Assembly (NCBI GenBank): GCA_008694505.1 | Contig: VZDJ01000099.1 | Coordinates: forward strand, 1 to 64,000 | Source: Cyanoderma ruficeps | Taxonomy: Eukaryota > Chordata > Aves > Passeriformes > Timaliidae | Direction: 5' to 3' | DNA: 64,000 bases | Part shown: positions 22,170 to 35,800 of the stretch, piece by piece | How the letters are laid out: each line of letters opens with the position of its first letter | How positions within the stretch are numbered: the first letter of the stretch is position 1 | The notes under the pieces: model-generated | What the model was told of the DNA's origin: nothing | The model's input: the letters and a program-made list of their open reading frames with translations, nothing else | Database searches by the model: none | Translations under genes and position numbers: made by a program

Positions 22170-22836
22170 TCTAAAACCAGCAAGAGATTTATTGTGTATT
22201 AAATGTTAAAAATCACATGCATAATTATAGAATATTTCATAGTTAAAAAAATATTTCAAAAACCAACCCTGACAGTTTACCTGCAACTGCTATAAAATAT
22301 CTATTTTTTTTTTTAATATATATATAAACATGATGATTTTCTGTAATCAAAAAAAATTTGGCAAGGATGCAACCATCCAGGTAATGCTGAGTGAACTGAT
22401 GCCCTGCATCGGACAGTCTTGTCAAACTCCTGCTGGCGGAACTGAGCTCATCTCGGCCAGTTCACAAACCCACCCATCTCGCACATGGATTCAAATGCAA
22501 ATAACAGCTGTGGAAACAAGGAGTGGAAGAAAATCATATTTTGCACACTATAACCAAGATGTGTAAAAGGCCACAGTAGAATATGCTGCAAAAGAGCCCG
22601 TGGTACAAGAAATACAGCCTCGTGGGCTGTCTCCTCAGAAATGCTGGTGGAATATTCTGCATAACTGGCCACGCGCACAGTGTGCCTGGGTCTTGTAAGC
22701 AGTGTCAGAAATGTCAGCACATGTTTTACCAGACACTTCAGGTTTAAAACAGGTTTTAGCTCCTAAGGAAGGCAGCCAACGAAGATGTTTGTAACAATTA
22801 CCATGGAACAGACATAAAAATGACAAGTTGCTGGTT
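22170..22836 (-). other. RIN2: RIN2 3' UTR (probable extent)
   Basis: AT-rich sequence after the stop codon with no further frame. The end is set by the first minus-strand AATAAA downstream. It includes a T/A-rich run near 22298-22325 and no repeat I recognise. Longer alternatives are possible. Confidence 0.5.
22188..22193 (-). terminator. RIN2: Candidate RIN2 polyadenylation signal AATAAA
   Basis: TTTATT on the plus strand is AATAAA on the RIN2 strand, about 645 bp after the stop. Further minus-strand AATAAA copies at about 21528 and 21549 are alternative, later sites. Confidence 0.45.
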
Positions 22837-23154
22837 TTAAGTAGCCGAGTCGTTGCTGTTCTGAAGGATGGCCCCATACGGGTCACTATTAATGCGCTTG
22901 TAGACAAAGTGGAAGACCTGAGGCTGTGGACGGCTGTGCAACTCTGCCTTGATTTTCTGAGGGTAGGTATCCTCTGTCAGTTGTTGCCAGGTGTCATCAA
23001 CAAAAAGAAACAGCCTGTATTCTTCTGGATTTGCCACTTTAAACTTCTCAGCACAAAGCTGACACACGTCTTCGGTAGTGATATATGGCCTTACTAGCAA
23101 AGTCTTTCCCGTACAGCCGCTGGTAACTTCCTGGAATGCAACACGAAGGTAGTT
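22837..23154 (-). CDS. RIN2: RIN2 coding exon 11 (residues 789-893 and stop, RA domain)
   Basis: Starts NYLRVAFQEV and runs through KTLLVRPYITTEDVCQLCAE, LFLFVDDTWQQL and FHFVYKRI, the ubiquitin-fold Ras-association domain. It ends DSAT followed by TAA at 22837-22839. Acceptor TTCCACAG. The last dozen residues differ from mammals, which is normal for this tail. Confidence 0.97.
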   Translation of the reverse strand, partial: NYLRVAFQEVTSGCTGKTLLVRPYITTEDVCQLCAEKFKVANPEEYRLFLFVDDTWQQLTEDTYPQKIKAELHSRPQPQVFHFVYKRINSDPYGAILQNSNDSAT

Positions 23155-26100
23155 CTGTGGAACCAAGAAAGCAGACATCAGGAACTCGTAAAATCCTCAG
23201 GCTCTGAAAACTGAAAAGTCAGCAACAAAAAGCAAGCCTTTCTCCCTGCTCTAGCTCTGAAACACACCCTGGTGGTTCCTGGACATTATGGCCATCCTGT
23301 GAGCTGCAACCTGGTCTTAAGCCTAGCCTAACCCAGCTTCACGGGGCAGCATTTAATTTTTTTTTACAGGGATTCAGAAAGAAAATATACTCTTCAGCAT
23401 TCCAGTAAATGAGCATGATCTTAGAGGCAAAAGCTGGATCTTTCCTCCCACAGAAACTGATGCATGCCCACAGCTCTGCTAACACACATACATTCTAAAT
23501 AGGCCCCATAGGAAAATGCAGTTTCCTGTTTGTTTTTGTCTTGGAGTGATTTTATGATAATACCGTATTCCCCTATTGTCTACATTATGCCCAGAAATGG
23601 GCCCTGGAGCTCTAAGCTGGGTCCAGGGGAGGGGTGGGAGCCAGGGGAACTCTGGCATTGTGTTCAGGCACTTGCTCTCCCCTGTGCTCGGCTTTGTGGT
23701 GCAGAGGGAGTTACATTTCTACTTTTGGCTACCTTAGTTTTTGTTAGCTGAGGCAAGTAGTTTTCCCAGGACTGCAACAACAATCCTCCAATGACGTCTG
23801 TGGCTTCCTCTGGAACTGCTTGGCTCAACTTTGGTCTGAGAACCAGACCACTGGTGGGAGCCAGACGCCAGACCCCAGCTCTGGACCTCGGGGGGGAAGC
23901 CGGGCCAGCTAAAGAGAAAACTCTAAATCCACCAGCTTCCTCCACAGCGGGGAGCTTCAATACCCAACAGTTACTCATTTTTTTTCCCATGCCCTGCAGG
24001 CACTCTGTTAAATAAACAGGTTTTTGTCACTTTCATCCAAGAAATTCCTTTATATTTGTGGTAAGGGAGTGCCAAACCCCATTTTCTTTAGAGGAAACGT
24101 TCATTCCAGAGAGTTTTCTCCTAAAATTTCTTTAAACCAGAGACAGTTTCAAAAGAAAAACAGCTGGAATTGAAGACTAAATGCAGTAAGATTGAAGGAG
24201 GTGGAAAAAATTACAGTGAGAAAGAATTGTTTATTAACTTAACTGGCACCCATGGTTCATATGCTGGATATGTTTACATTTCACAGAAACAAGCTGTTAA
24301 AAGGTAGGACTGAGAAGAACGTTCCAATGACTCAAGTTGAGTCCCATGACTCAAGTTCCAAAGAGCACTCTTGTCTAATCAAGTATTTCTTTATACCATG
24401 CAGACTGAAAGACTGAAGCTCTGCAACAGATTTTAAAAATTGGGACTGAACCTGACTGAAGCCATTTTTTTACCTGGTTTGAAGAACTTGTAGAAAAACC
24501 CCAGCCCCAGATAGGGCAGAACACACTAGATTTAATTTTTAATGCAGCTACACACACAAGACCTGCTTTAAAATGCAGGAGGTTTTAGATGGACAGGATT
24601 GCTCGAAGGAAAGACTGAAGTTTCTTTACAGATGCCTGTAAATCATAGACTAAGTATCAAAAATATTTCCATAGTATCAGAAAGCTGTATTTCATTATCA
24701 TTAAAATACTGGGGTTTTTGCTTTTCCATTCATTTGGGGAAGGTGGAAAGACAGCCTCGAGGACTTAAGAGCGAGCAAGGCTGTGAGACTGCAACACAGA
24801 AATGCCATGACCACAACCTGCTTCCCTGGGAGAAAGATGACTGGAGCTGCAGGTGTGTTCCATGCTGGTTGTAGGGAAGGTGCTCCATTTTCAGGACTGC
24901 AAGACTCAGAGAGAGAAGAGAGAAAATCACCATTCTGAGAAGAGACAGCAAAACATTTGCATTTGTGCCAAGCATGTCCTGGCGGTGGTGGGATCCACTG
25001 ATTTGAGGCTCTCTTTTGAAAGAGACAACAGCAGGAGAAGCACCTGACACACTTGGTGACAGCTCTTCTCTGCCCCCTGCATCTTCCTGCATCCAAGTGA
25101 ACTTTGAGCCTGGACTGAGTTCATTTGCAGGGAAAGAGAAGATGAAACTTCCTACAAGATCCTGCAGAAAGAATCTTCTGTCATTTCCTCACCCAGCACA
25201 AATACAAGGTGCTAGATGCTACTATACAAAGTGCAGAATTTTGCCAGAAAGAACAAAGACTCCAGCTGCTGGAATCTGGCACCTATATACAGGTCAGCAG
25301 AACAGAACGTGGATCCCAGGGAGATGGACGGGCTTTGGGCACTGGAATTGCTTGTATTTGCTTCTCCTCTTCCTAACTGCAGACAGCTGAACTCCAAGGA
25401 GTAAATCCTCTCTTCCCACTTCCAACACCCTCCCTCTTTCAGTGCACAAGCTGCTGCACCTTAACAGTCAGTCCAAAGCAGGTGAAAAAGATGCAGGCCT
25501 GCATTCAGAAGATGAAGTAATAACCACTGCTTTGTTATTCTCCAGTTGAAGGCACTGCCCTACTCTGGAAAAGCAGTACAAAATACAGGGGGAAAAAAAT
25601 CCCCAAAACACAAACGAACATGAGGACATCCACATTACAGAACTCTGCTGCCTGCTTAGACTTCAGAACTGTTGGGGAACATTTCTCCCACCTCTCCTCT
25701 TTGCTACCTGCTTTATGTCACCACTGGCTACTGGGCAGCTGGGCTCATTTATACACCTGGAAATCAAGATTTGATCTTTTGAACAATAAAGCGTGCAAAA
25801 AAGCTGAATCTAAGACACAATGCAGTTTGTCCTCGCTTTACATGACTTAAAAGGGAAGGTAAGAAAGCTCTATTATTTAGTGTTTTCTTCAGACCATCAT
25901 AATGAAACTGATAAAAACTGCAAAGACTGATAAAAAGTGCAAAGACTTCAAAATCAAGGCAAATTTGCCAGCCATAATCTCAGCACTGTTTCACTCCACT
26001 CCAAGGGAATTTGCTATGAATCATACCTCTCAAAGGGGAATTTCCAACACAAATATCCCATTTTCTATTTCAGCCCTAAGCTCTACCTGAAAATCATCAA

Positions 26101-29100
26101 CTGAAGGTATTGTCCTGTTCGTTGTCCTCCTCTTGTGCCACTGCCGGAGAGTATCTCTGGCCTCGGAACTGAGCAGCTGGGCAGCTTGTTCTTCCTGAAA
26201 GTTCTTGATCAGTGAAAGTGCTCCATAAGCGCTTGTCAAGTAATAGCCTCCTGTGAAGGACAACAAGGGAAGAACTTCTCAGAGTGGTCACAAGTCAGTC
26301 ACAAGTACAGGCAGTTTTCTCTGATATACATAAATACACATGAAGAGGCACCCAGCAATACACACAGATATGAAAGTTGCCAGAATATTTACACATGAAA
26401 GGAAAACCCTCCCTGGCCTGCACAACACTGGAGAGTGTGTTCTCAGAGACATGAAGGGCTTGCATGTGCTCCATATTACACAGCAGTCCCAATGGCTGGG
26501 TCCACTCCTTCTGAGGAAAGCCATGTCCTTAAATTACTCCTGTCACTCCTTTACTCTGGAGTGTTTACTCCTCCACTCTTGGAACACCAGTTTTATTCTA
26601 AACAATTTTCTAACAGTATTTTGGTTTTTTCACAAGCTTCAGAGGTGGATGAAATAAACATGGCTGTTGAAAAAAGTAAAAAACTATCTAACACTCTTCA
26701 TCAACTTAAAAGCAACCACCCTCACTGGCAATAAAACAACAGAGTGTGAGACTCATACTCTGGAATCATCCCGAAGAGTTGCTTTTATTTTTAAAACAAC
26801 TACTGAACTATCACCTTCACAGCATTCCCCAGAATGTCCAACTAGTTCAGGAGATGGTGTGTACAGTCCTGCACACTCCCCCTTTATTACATGAGTAGAG
26901 AACAAATTAAAGCCACAACAGAGTTGCCAATGTCCAAAAGAAGCTGCAGATTACAAAGTAAAAGACTATCAACCAGTAACAGTCCTCAGCAACCAGGAGA
27001 AACAAAAGACATGCTGTCTGTCTTTTTTGAGTCAACTATTTGGGTGGGAGTGTTCAGTTAAGAGGCAGCACAGTCTATTCAGAGGCATTCAGAGATGCAT
27101 TCTATACCCACAGTAGTATTTTCTGTATTACTGACAGCATCCCCTCTCAGCCTTTAGCTTTGCAAAAAGATGAACACATAGAATTCATGCAAGACCCATT
27201 AGACAAATTGGACAATACATTACAGTCGAAATGCACTACCCCAAAGCACTACACCGTTTTTTCTGCACAGCAGAGCTGAGCTAGTGCCAATGACAGGCCC
27301 AGCCAATAGACAGACTTTCTTTGATGCATTCAAAACAACAAGACTTAATATTCCAGTAAACCTTTCTGCTTTTCAAGCATGTTAATGACCTCCAGCTTCA
27401 CATCTCATGTATTTTTCATGTTAAGATTCCTAACAATGCACTCAAGCATGCTCTGTACACCAAGCATGGAACAGACTAGTGCCAAACTGGAAGAACTGTG
27501 GCATGAATTCTCCCAGGCATACTGGCATGCAAGAGGATATGGCAATTTCAGAAAGCCAAGATATAGCAGGAATAGGAAACACACACATATACATAAACAC
27601 ACAGCTAAGCTTGGCTGCAAGAACCCTCAAACTTTCTCACAGACCTTTCAGATTCTGGAGCCTACCAGGGCCTTGTAGAAAACTTCTTTGTTAAAAATAC
27701 TACCTCTTTGTTAAAAATACTACCATGGAAACAGCAAGGAGGCAGACTTCCTTGCCTCTAGCAGACGTTAGCCCTCATTCAAGAAATGCCTCAGGAAACA
27801 CATTGCTTGGGCTCATAAAAATACTTTGTGAGAAGCAAATATTGCGAAGAAGCAAAGATCACTAAAAGGGGGCAATATTCTCAAAAGCATTTCTGCAAAG
27901 GTGCAAAGAAGTCCCCCAGAAGTCTTCACAAAGCACCTTACCCAAGTCTCATCATATGCCTCACAATTTGCTGCGCTGCTGCCCCATAAATCCTCTCAGT
28001 TAATTTTCAGGCACAAAAGGTTAAGGCCCTTTGGGGCCTGCACAGTGCATGTGTTTGCCTGAGGAGTCAAAATGGGTTGGAAACAACGTATTTGCTCCAA
28101 AAGCAATACACAGTAGCAGATTTTAAGGCCGCTGGGGCTTGTGTCTGTAAGCTACCCAGCAGTGGAAATCATGATGACATTCTCTTGTTACACTATTAAC
28201 ATCACTGTCATTAGGTCTCCCCTTCATAGGACTGCTACTCAAACAAGGGAAACAGCAACAGAGCTACAAGGAAGAACACCCCCGCAATAGTCCTTCAGGC
28301 AGTTCTAGTAAAAATAAATAGATTACCTTCTCCATGCAGCAAGGATGGATCCAGCAACTCCATCATGTATTCAATTTCAGTATCCAGCTCCAGCATATCA
28401 CACTGGGCCAACACATATGTCAACACAGGCAAGAAGTCATCAGCTCCATACAGCCTCCCTGGGTTGAAGGGAACACAAGCAATGAGAGACAAACCACACA
28501 TTTTTTACCAGTTCCCATGTTTGAAAGGAAAGCACTCTTTTGTGCCTTCTCTACCCAGCATGTCTGTATTACTCCAGACCCCCCTAAAGTCACCAGTGTG
28601 CAGCAATACAGAACATCACCTGACACTCACTGCACAGGAGACCAGCTCAATCCTGTCCCTCAAACAAGCACAAATCTTATGATGCACACCTTGAGGCACT
28701 CAAGGGAATTTTAGAGATTGGACTCACCCTGGCACCAGCTCAACTGGTGAACTGGTGAAAAGGCTGCCAAGCCAGTCTTGCTTGACCTTCATCTGCATTG
28801 CTACCATTGCCTAAGTGGTGATGAATAGACATTTTCTTTATACATCTGGGGATTGCATCCACTTTCTGGAAGCATCCAGACACATATACCAGTCTCTGAG
28901 TATGAATGCCACAGCAGAGAAACCTGAATATAAAAACCTATTAGATTTGACAACAAAACTCAACTCATTTTCTTGACAGATAATTGTCAAAAACACCAGT
29001 GAGCAAGGCCTCCTGTACCTGATGGGAGCCTACAAGAAAGATGGGGAGAGACTATAAGGGCGTGGAGTGACAGTGATCCACAAAGACTGTGCCGTACCTA

Positions 29101-32100
29101 GGCCCGTCTGTGTTCCTGGCACTTTCCCTGCATTTTGACTTACTGTTCAGAAATCCCCATGAGGCCAGATTTCTGGGTCTGGCACAACGGATCTGCAGAA
29201 CGGATGCAATGGTCACTCAGAACACACCGAGCAGGAGCCAGCTTACAACTCTGGTGAAACTCAAGTGACACCAGCTGAGACACACACCCCAGCTACCATA
29301 CTTAGCAGACTGGGAGTATAGATACTCAAACAGCTGCTGGCTCAATGCCACGTTTAACCAACTTTACATGACAGCACATTGAGCACTTGCCACATCTGAG
29401 CCCAAGTCTCCCAGCACTTCACCAGCAGCAGCCGCCTCTGAGTATTTTCCTTCTGCATGTTGGAAATACCTTAATGCAATAACGTCACAGTACAGAGAGA
29501 GGAGTTTACAGAACTTCAGGCCAACATCCCTATATCTACTTTTAAAATGCAGAATTTTGAAATGCTAAAATAAGCTGGGCAGGAGCTCAATCCTAAATCT
29601 TGTAAAAGTACCTGGGGGGCTTTAACAGCCACAAGCTTTCACCAATTATCTCAAATCTCCAAAGAAAGTAGGTGTCTTGATCTGCACCAGAGCCAGCTGC
29701 ACATGCAGTGCTTCCTTAGAAAGAAAGCTGCCAAGCACCTGCAGCAGCTTATACTCACTTAGGGGAAAAAAATCTCCCACTACCACAGTTTTGCTACACT
29801 TTAGCTCATGACCTGTCATAGCAGTGTGCAGGAGAGAATGTCAGAGTTGCACCTATAAATTCATGCCATCCAGCACAGCATTTTACACCACTGACTGCTC
29901 AGCAAGTCTTGACTAGTCTGTAGTGCCATTTCAGTATTTAGGTTTCAAAGGCACTTCTGGATTCTTGCTACAGTGCAGAAATAGCTGTCATTTCTGTTCC
30001 AAAAGCATGACAGAAAGTGTCCAAATGAGAACATTCAGTGGCACAGCAAGCCAAAAATACTGGATTAGAGGCTGCTTTCCTCCACCTATTAAGACAAAAC
30101 CATTATAGTTGTCATATTGCATACCTGCTATTGAATCACAATAGGTAAATATATGGTGTTACCTCTATTACAATTTGCAGAAAAATACTCATTTAGAATC
30201 AGTGTTAAAATCAAGGCTCACGGGACAGCCTTTCTGCCAGGCAACTTCAAAAGCCTAAAGTCAAGGAAAGCTGCTCTTTTTCAACTGCCTCACATCTGTA
30301 GGATGCTCTGCCATGAAGGAGGTAAAACAAGGCCCTGTTTTGCAAAGCTATCAGTGGTGAACAAGTGGTGTCATGCTGCTTTTGGTGTTGAATCATGCTA
30401 AACCCAGTCGGACTCATCAACTCCAAAGTTAAACATCTTGACAGGGATGTGGCAAATAGAGTAAAGTATCCTTATCTAAAAACACAGAGGCTAACACAGC
30501 TGGCATGGAGACATCTGGCAGACAGTCAATAACTTCTACAGTCAATCACTTTGTACTCTAGAAGCCCAGTCCCACTTCCAAACAACAGGATCTTCTAATA
30601 CATCCCTTCCTGGAGTGTGTGGGGAGACTCCTCCCTTGGGTGGGAACGCCCCTCACAGCCACTCCTGGAGGCTGAGCAAAAGAGATTTCCCCCCCCAGAT
30701 TTCCCCCCCCAGTTGTCAATCTCAGTTGTCAATCTCTACTCAGTAATTGTTTTGGGTCTTTTTGCTAGCTTTAATACAATTTTTTTATTAAAATTGTTTT
30801 GATATAGTGCATTATACTATACTAGACTATACTAACAGTTTTTACTTTACACTGTGTAGTAAATAATTCAGATTAAGATTTTTTTGTTCAATCATTTATC
30901 ATAGTAAATAATTCATTTTTATATAACTATAAAAGGTTTGCCATCCTTAATCCTGTAGGACCAAGTTGTACAAAGGTTCAATCACACCTCTATAATTCCT
31001 TAGATCTTAAACCATTGAGAAAGTCTGGGCTGACTCCAGCTGCACCCAGGCTCCTCTCTGAGAAGAAGTTTAGAAAGCACAAGGGTCCTTCCTGCACCAT
31101 GGGAGGGCTTCTCTAATTAACTCTGTCTGAAGCTCCCACTCCACGCATGACAACTCTGCTTCAGACTGAGCTTTTAAGATCTGTGGCCAGATAGTTCAGA
31201 GATAGCAGGTCAGAAGCAGAGAGGAAGACTTCCTCTCAAAAGGGCAAGGAGAGGCTACAAGAGCTTCAGCAGGAGACCTGTCTGCAGAATGAGATGGGCT
31301 GATTCCTCTAAAAGACAAATCAGGTATGAAGTATCACTGAACCAGAACTACCAGCAGCACCATACCTGAGTTATTCTCCATAACAGTGTAAATCAATTTG
31401 CAAACTCTCAGCAGCAGCATGACTTTCTTTTCAGGTGAATACATCTTCTGCATAGTCGTGAACTTGACTTTAATCTTTTCAACATCCACAAAGTCTGGTG
31501 TTGGAACAAACACGCCCAGTTCCTGAGGATTCCTCTGCCGCACCAGCTGCAGGTTTTCCTTCAGTTGTTTCCAGGAACCATCCATGGTATGAAACTCTTT
31601 CAACATCGCTTCAATGTGACCCTTCAACGGCTTCAGAATGCACTTATGCATGGCCTTTTCCAGCACAACATCTGCAAGAGAAAAACACAAATCCAGCTGA
31701 CTTCCCCCTGCCCTCTAAAGCAGAGCCAGCATTAACACAACCATTCCCTAAAGAGACCCTGTAGAGCAAAGCCTACTTTCTAAGGCCTATTTATTACGCA
31801 AGCTGCGTTTCCAGATGTTTGTTAACACGAAAACAAGAGGCAGAGCAGAATCTGTTTTCCATTGTCATTTCTGGCAATGTGGTAAATAAAAAAACTCACA
31901 CTCACATACAGACTACAGATAGTTAAAAAAAAAAATCTGTGGGTCAAATAAAGTTTTTCTTTTGTAGGTCGGAAGTCTGCTATTTTTATTTTACTTTAAG
32001 TTTAGACTTCAACTCCCAAACAATGTAAAATCCAGTCAAAATCATAATTTTTGTCTCCTTTGGCATTAAAGGCTATCCTTTTTGCATAGTTTCCATTGGA

Positions 32101-32848
32101 AACTATAACTCAATGAAGATTTCCTAAAACTTGGCTCGACTTTGTCAGGATCTTTGTGAAGCTGGACAGATTACAGGCTTTAAACTATAAATGAAAACCA
32201 AGCTGTGTTTGTCCAGCTTCAGATTTCATCGCACAAGTTTATATACAGCTTTGTCATCAGGTTCGAAGTTCTTTGGCAAGAGTGCACAAGGCACAGTAAC
32301 TGCTAACATCAGGGCTTATTTTTAATTTTTATTCTACTCCAGTTTTTCTTTAACCCTCATTCTCCATTTTCAAAATATGGACTGTGTCAACAGAGAAAGC
32401 TCTTCGCTCAACATCTTCTCTGCAAACCTGTACTTTAAAAGCTGATTTCCTTTCTCAGCATCCTTATGGCAACATAGATTATTTTAGTTATGAGGTTACA
32501 TCAATTATTTGTACCGTGGTGGAGAACATGCTCAGAAATGTTCCTGTGCTATCCGCACAGGAGAGTGGGGCAGGACCAGAGCCTAGAGCAGGGAGATGGA
32601 CCAGAGCAAAAGGACTGAGACCAGACAGAGGAGAGGCTGTGTCACTGCCAGGTCACACGTTTACACAAATTAGCAGTGGGCATTCTTGTTAGTAACAGTG
32701 ACTCATTAAAGTTTCATTAAACTTCATGCCTGTCCTAGGTTCTTTGCCTGTACTTCTGTGGGTTTTTTAGACTTCAGCCTCTTTCTTTTCTCCCTTCTCT
32801 CCCTCCCTTTTTAAAAAAAAAAATTACACACTAATTCTAAGGCTTGGG

Positions 32849-32881
<33 letters not shown>

Positions 32882-35800
32882 NTCATTTATCTTATTCTTG
32901 TGTCCAGCCCTTTTTCCTTTTGGGTGTCCATCCTGCTCTTTCCCACATAAACATCATACACACACTCCTCCTCATATGGGGCCTTGGCTTCATATGTAGC
33001 ACTTTTCCTGTGTTTGTCAGTAAAGGCACCAGAAAAGGCATGATCAGTCTGAGACATGTTCTTGGTGGCCTCTCACACAGTGGTCAGGGCTGGATCCAGC
33101 TTCCCAACAGACCAGAGCCATCAATTAACAACACTGGCAAGTGGCAACATTTCAAACGACTTATCTTTATCTACTGTACTTGGTAATGCCAAACAATCAG
33201 CACCAAACCAGCCAGGCAAATAGAATGATGATCCTTCTGCACAGAGACAGAAACTGCCTCTCCCTGCCATCAAAGCAGTCCTCAGGGCCCATGGGACAGA
33301 CAATTGCAGAAACCATTTTCCACCAAGAAAAATGCCTGAGTCTCACCCATGTGTACTTTGGTTAGCTAAATTTCTAGAGTGTACTAATCATTCCTTGCTG
33401 TCTTCACTGATGATTATTTTTTTGACAATTCAGCTTATTTTATTCCTATCACCTGATTTTTTTAAATAGGAAAAACACCAGCTGTTTTGCTTGTAAAAGG
33501 AACACCTCTGCAGTGTGCATTCCAACCACCTGGTCTTGTTTATTAAAGCAATTGGTGCTGCTAAACATCATGCAAAGTGAGAGAGCTCTATCCCCATGAA
33601 AGCTGAACTCCCACAGGCTTCCACTGGAAGTTATGCACATGAATACTGAGCACAAGCCGTCCTTCATCTCAATAAAGAGGAGTTATCACCACATTTGTTC
33701 ACAGGAGCCTCGGGAAATTCAATATGTTTCTGTATGTGACTGATTTTCTCTAGGAATAGGAGGCAGAAGCAGTGCCTCCCCAGATCTCACAGGAACTGGA
33801 CGCTGCTGAGAGAGAAAATTCCTCCCCAGAGCCCCAGTCTTTGGTTGGGGCCAGGCTCATTGTCTGTAGGTGAGAAGTGGAAGGCTCAGGGCTTCTCCCC
33901 TCAACCATTTGAAAGGTAGTGCCACTTCCACAGATGAACCATGCAGATTTTTACAGCTGTGCAAGATGGCAAAGAGGTTTCTTTCAAATTTACAAATTTG
34001 CTATTTGTCATGGTCTCCAAAAGCAGTGCCTGGAAATTGCTTTGAAATTTACTCAATCGCATTCCACAGTTTCCATGGAAACCTGAAATAATTTTAAAGC
34101 GGCACAGAGGAAGGAATCACATAACTCGAGGCTGTGCTCAAAGCTCAAAGGCACAACAAAACAAAGAAAAAACCACAACAAACAATCCACCAAACCACAC
34201 ACAAAAAAACCCCAAAACAACACACAATCTTTTCTTCTCCTTCATGAATTCTCAGCACACACATAAGAACCACTGAGTTCTGCCCCAAAATGAAAAAGTG
34301 GCAAAATCTAACAAGCTGGTGAGGCTAACAGCAACATAATTGATAAGGGCTGGACTGTTTTGTTAATAGCCAACAGTAATGGGTATTAGGATACCCATAT
34401 GTATCCTAATAAATACAAAGCTTACAAGAAATTTATATCATTATTAAAGCCTGGTGGGACAGCACTTCTTGTGATCTGAATCTTAGAACAATATTCAGTG
34501 TCATGGCAGCTATGAGCATGTTTGGGGCCAGACCGTTCAGCCAGTGACCCCTTCTTCAGCACTGCTGCTTCTGGCTGCTTTCAGATAAAGCTGTCTTTGG
34601 GTAAGATCCCACAAACCATTTCTCAGCCAGCAGCAGCTTCCACTGTTTGACTTCTAACAGCCACACAAAAGTATATGAGGGTTTCCCAGGCAAATCAGGA
34701 TCTAAGTTGTGAATTGAGGACTGATTCTTTACCTTAACATCTCTGTATATTTTTAAGATCCAAATCAGCAACAAAAGTTGTGTTTACTTTAGATGCATGT
34801 TTTCAAATATCCTCCCAGGATGCTAATCACTTCAAAACCAAAACAGACACTGTTCAGATTTAAAAAAAAAAAAAAAACCTGAATATAATTTGAGCTGAAC
34901 ACTGTGTATCGTTCCTGAAATGCTTATAATTAGCCTGTAGCCTCAAAATGGGAACTGGAAGTGCTTTGATAAATGAATTGTAAAGGCCTGCCAGCTAGTT
35001 TCATTGTGACTTGTGGAAACACATCTGTATCCTGTGGTGACATGCTGTTTTTGTTTTGCTGCCAACCACACAAGTCTGCATCTAGACAGGACAATGTATT
35101 AGTCATTGTCAGTGTCCTTACACAGCCTCCTTGCAACCCGCACTTCCTCAAACTGCAGGCATGCTCTCACCTTTTCCAGGCTCTCTGTTACCCTACCAAC
35201 TATTGTTGCTCCACTGAGATGACCGTCAGATTCCAGTCCCTGGATTTACACTTAAACCCTGTCTACCATGGCCAAACCACTCATCAGAGAAATCAGGGGT
35301 CAGCAGGAGACTGAGTGAGCCTGAGAACCATGACAAAAAGGCACAGTCCTGAACAGGTCACACTGCCTGGGAGCTGAAAGCAGAAAGTTGCTTTGGAATA
35401 CCACAGTGGGATGGCCAAGCATCCATTTGTTGGTGGGTGCAGACATGGCAATTTCCTCCACAGGAGCAAGACTTGAAAATAAGATCTCACACAACCCACA
35501 TTCCTTGACAATCAGCACAACCCCGAAAACACAGGTGGGACTGAGGTGCTTGATTTACATGCAGTGGTGGCAGAGACCTAGCAACTGGGGATGAAAGGTA
35601 AGCCTCCTGTCATGTGACATACATAAAAGCAAACCAAAGAATCACACAGCTATCTGTGCTAGGTGTGTTCTGCTTTAAGGAGCTGTGGGTTACTTAAAAG
35701 TCATGCTATAGCTGTGTGGTAAGCACTTATCTTCTCTTGAAGTAGCAGAAAAGAAAAGAAGCAGGGAAAAAGTCACAAAGGAGATCCAAGGAATGGTCAG

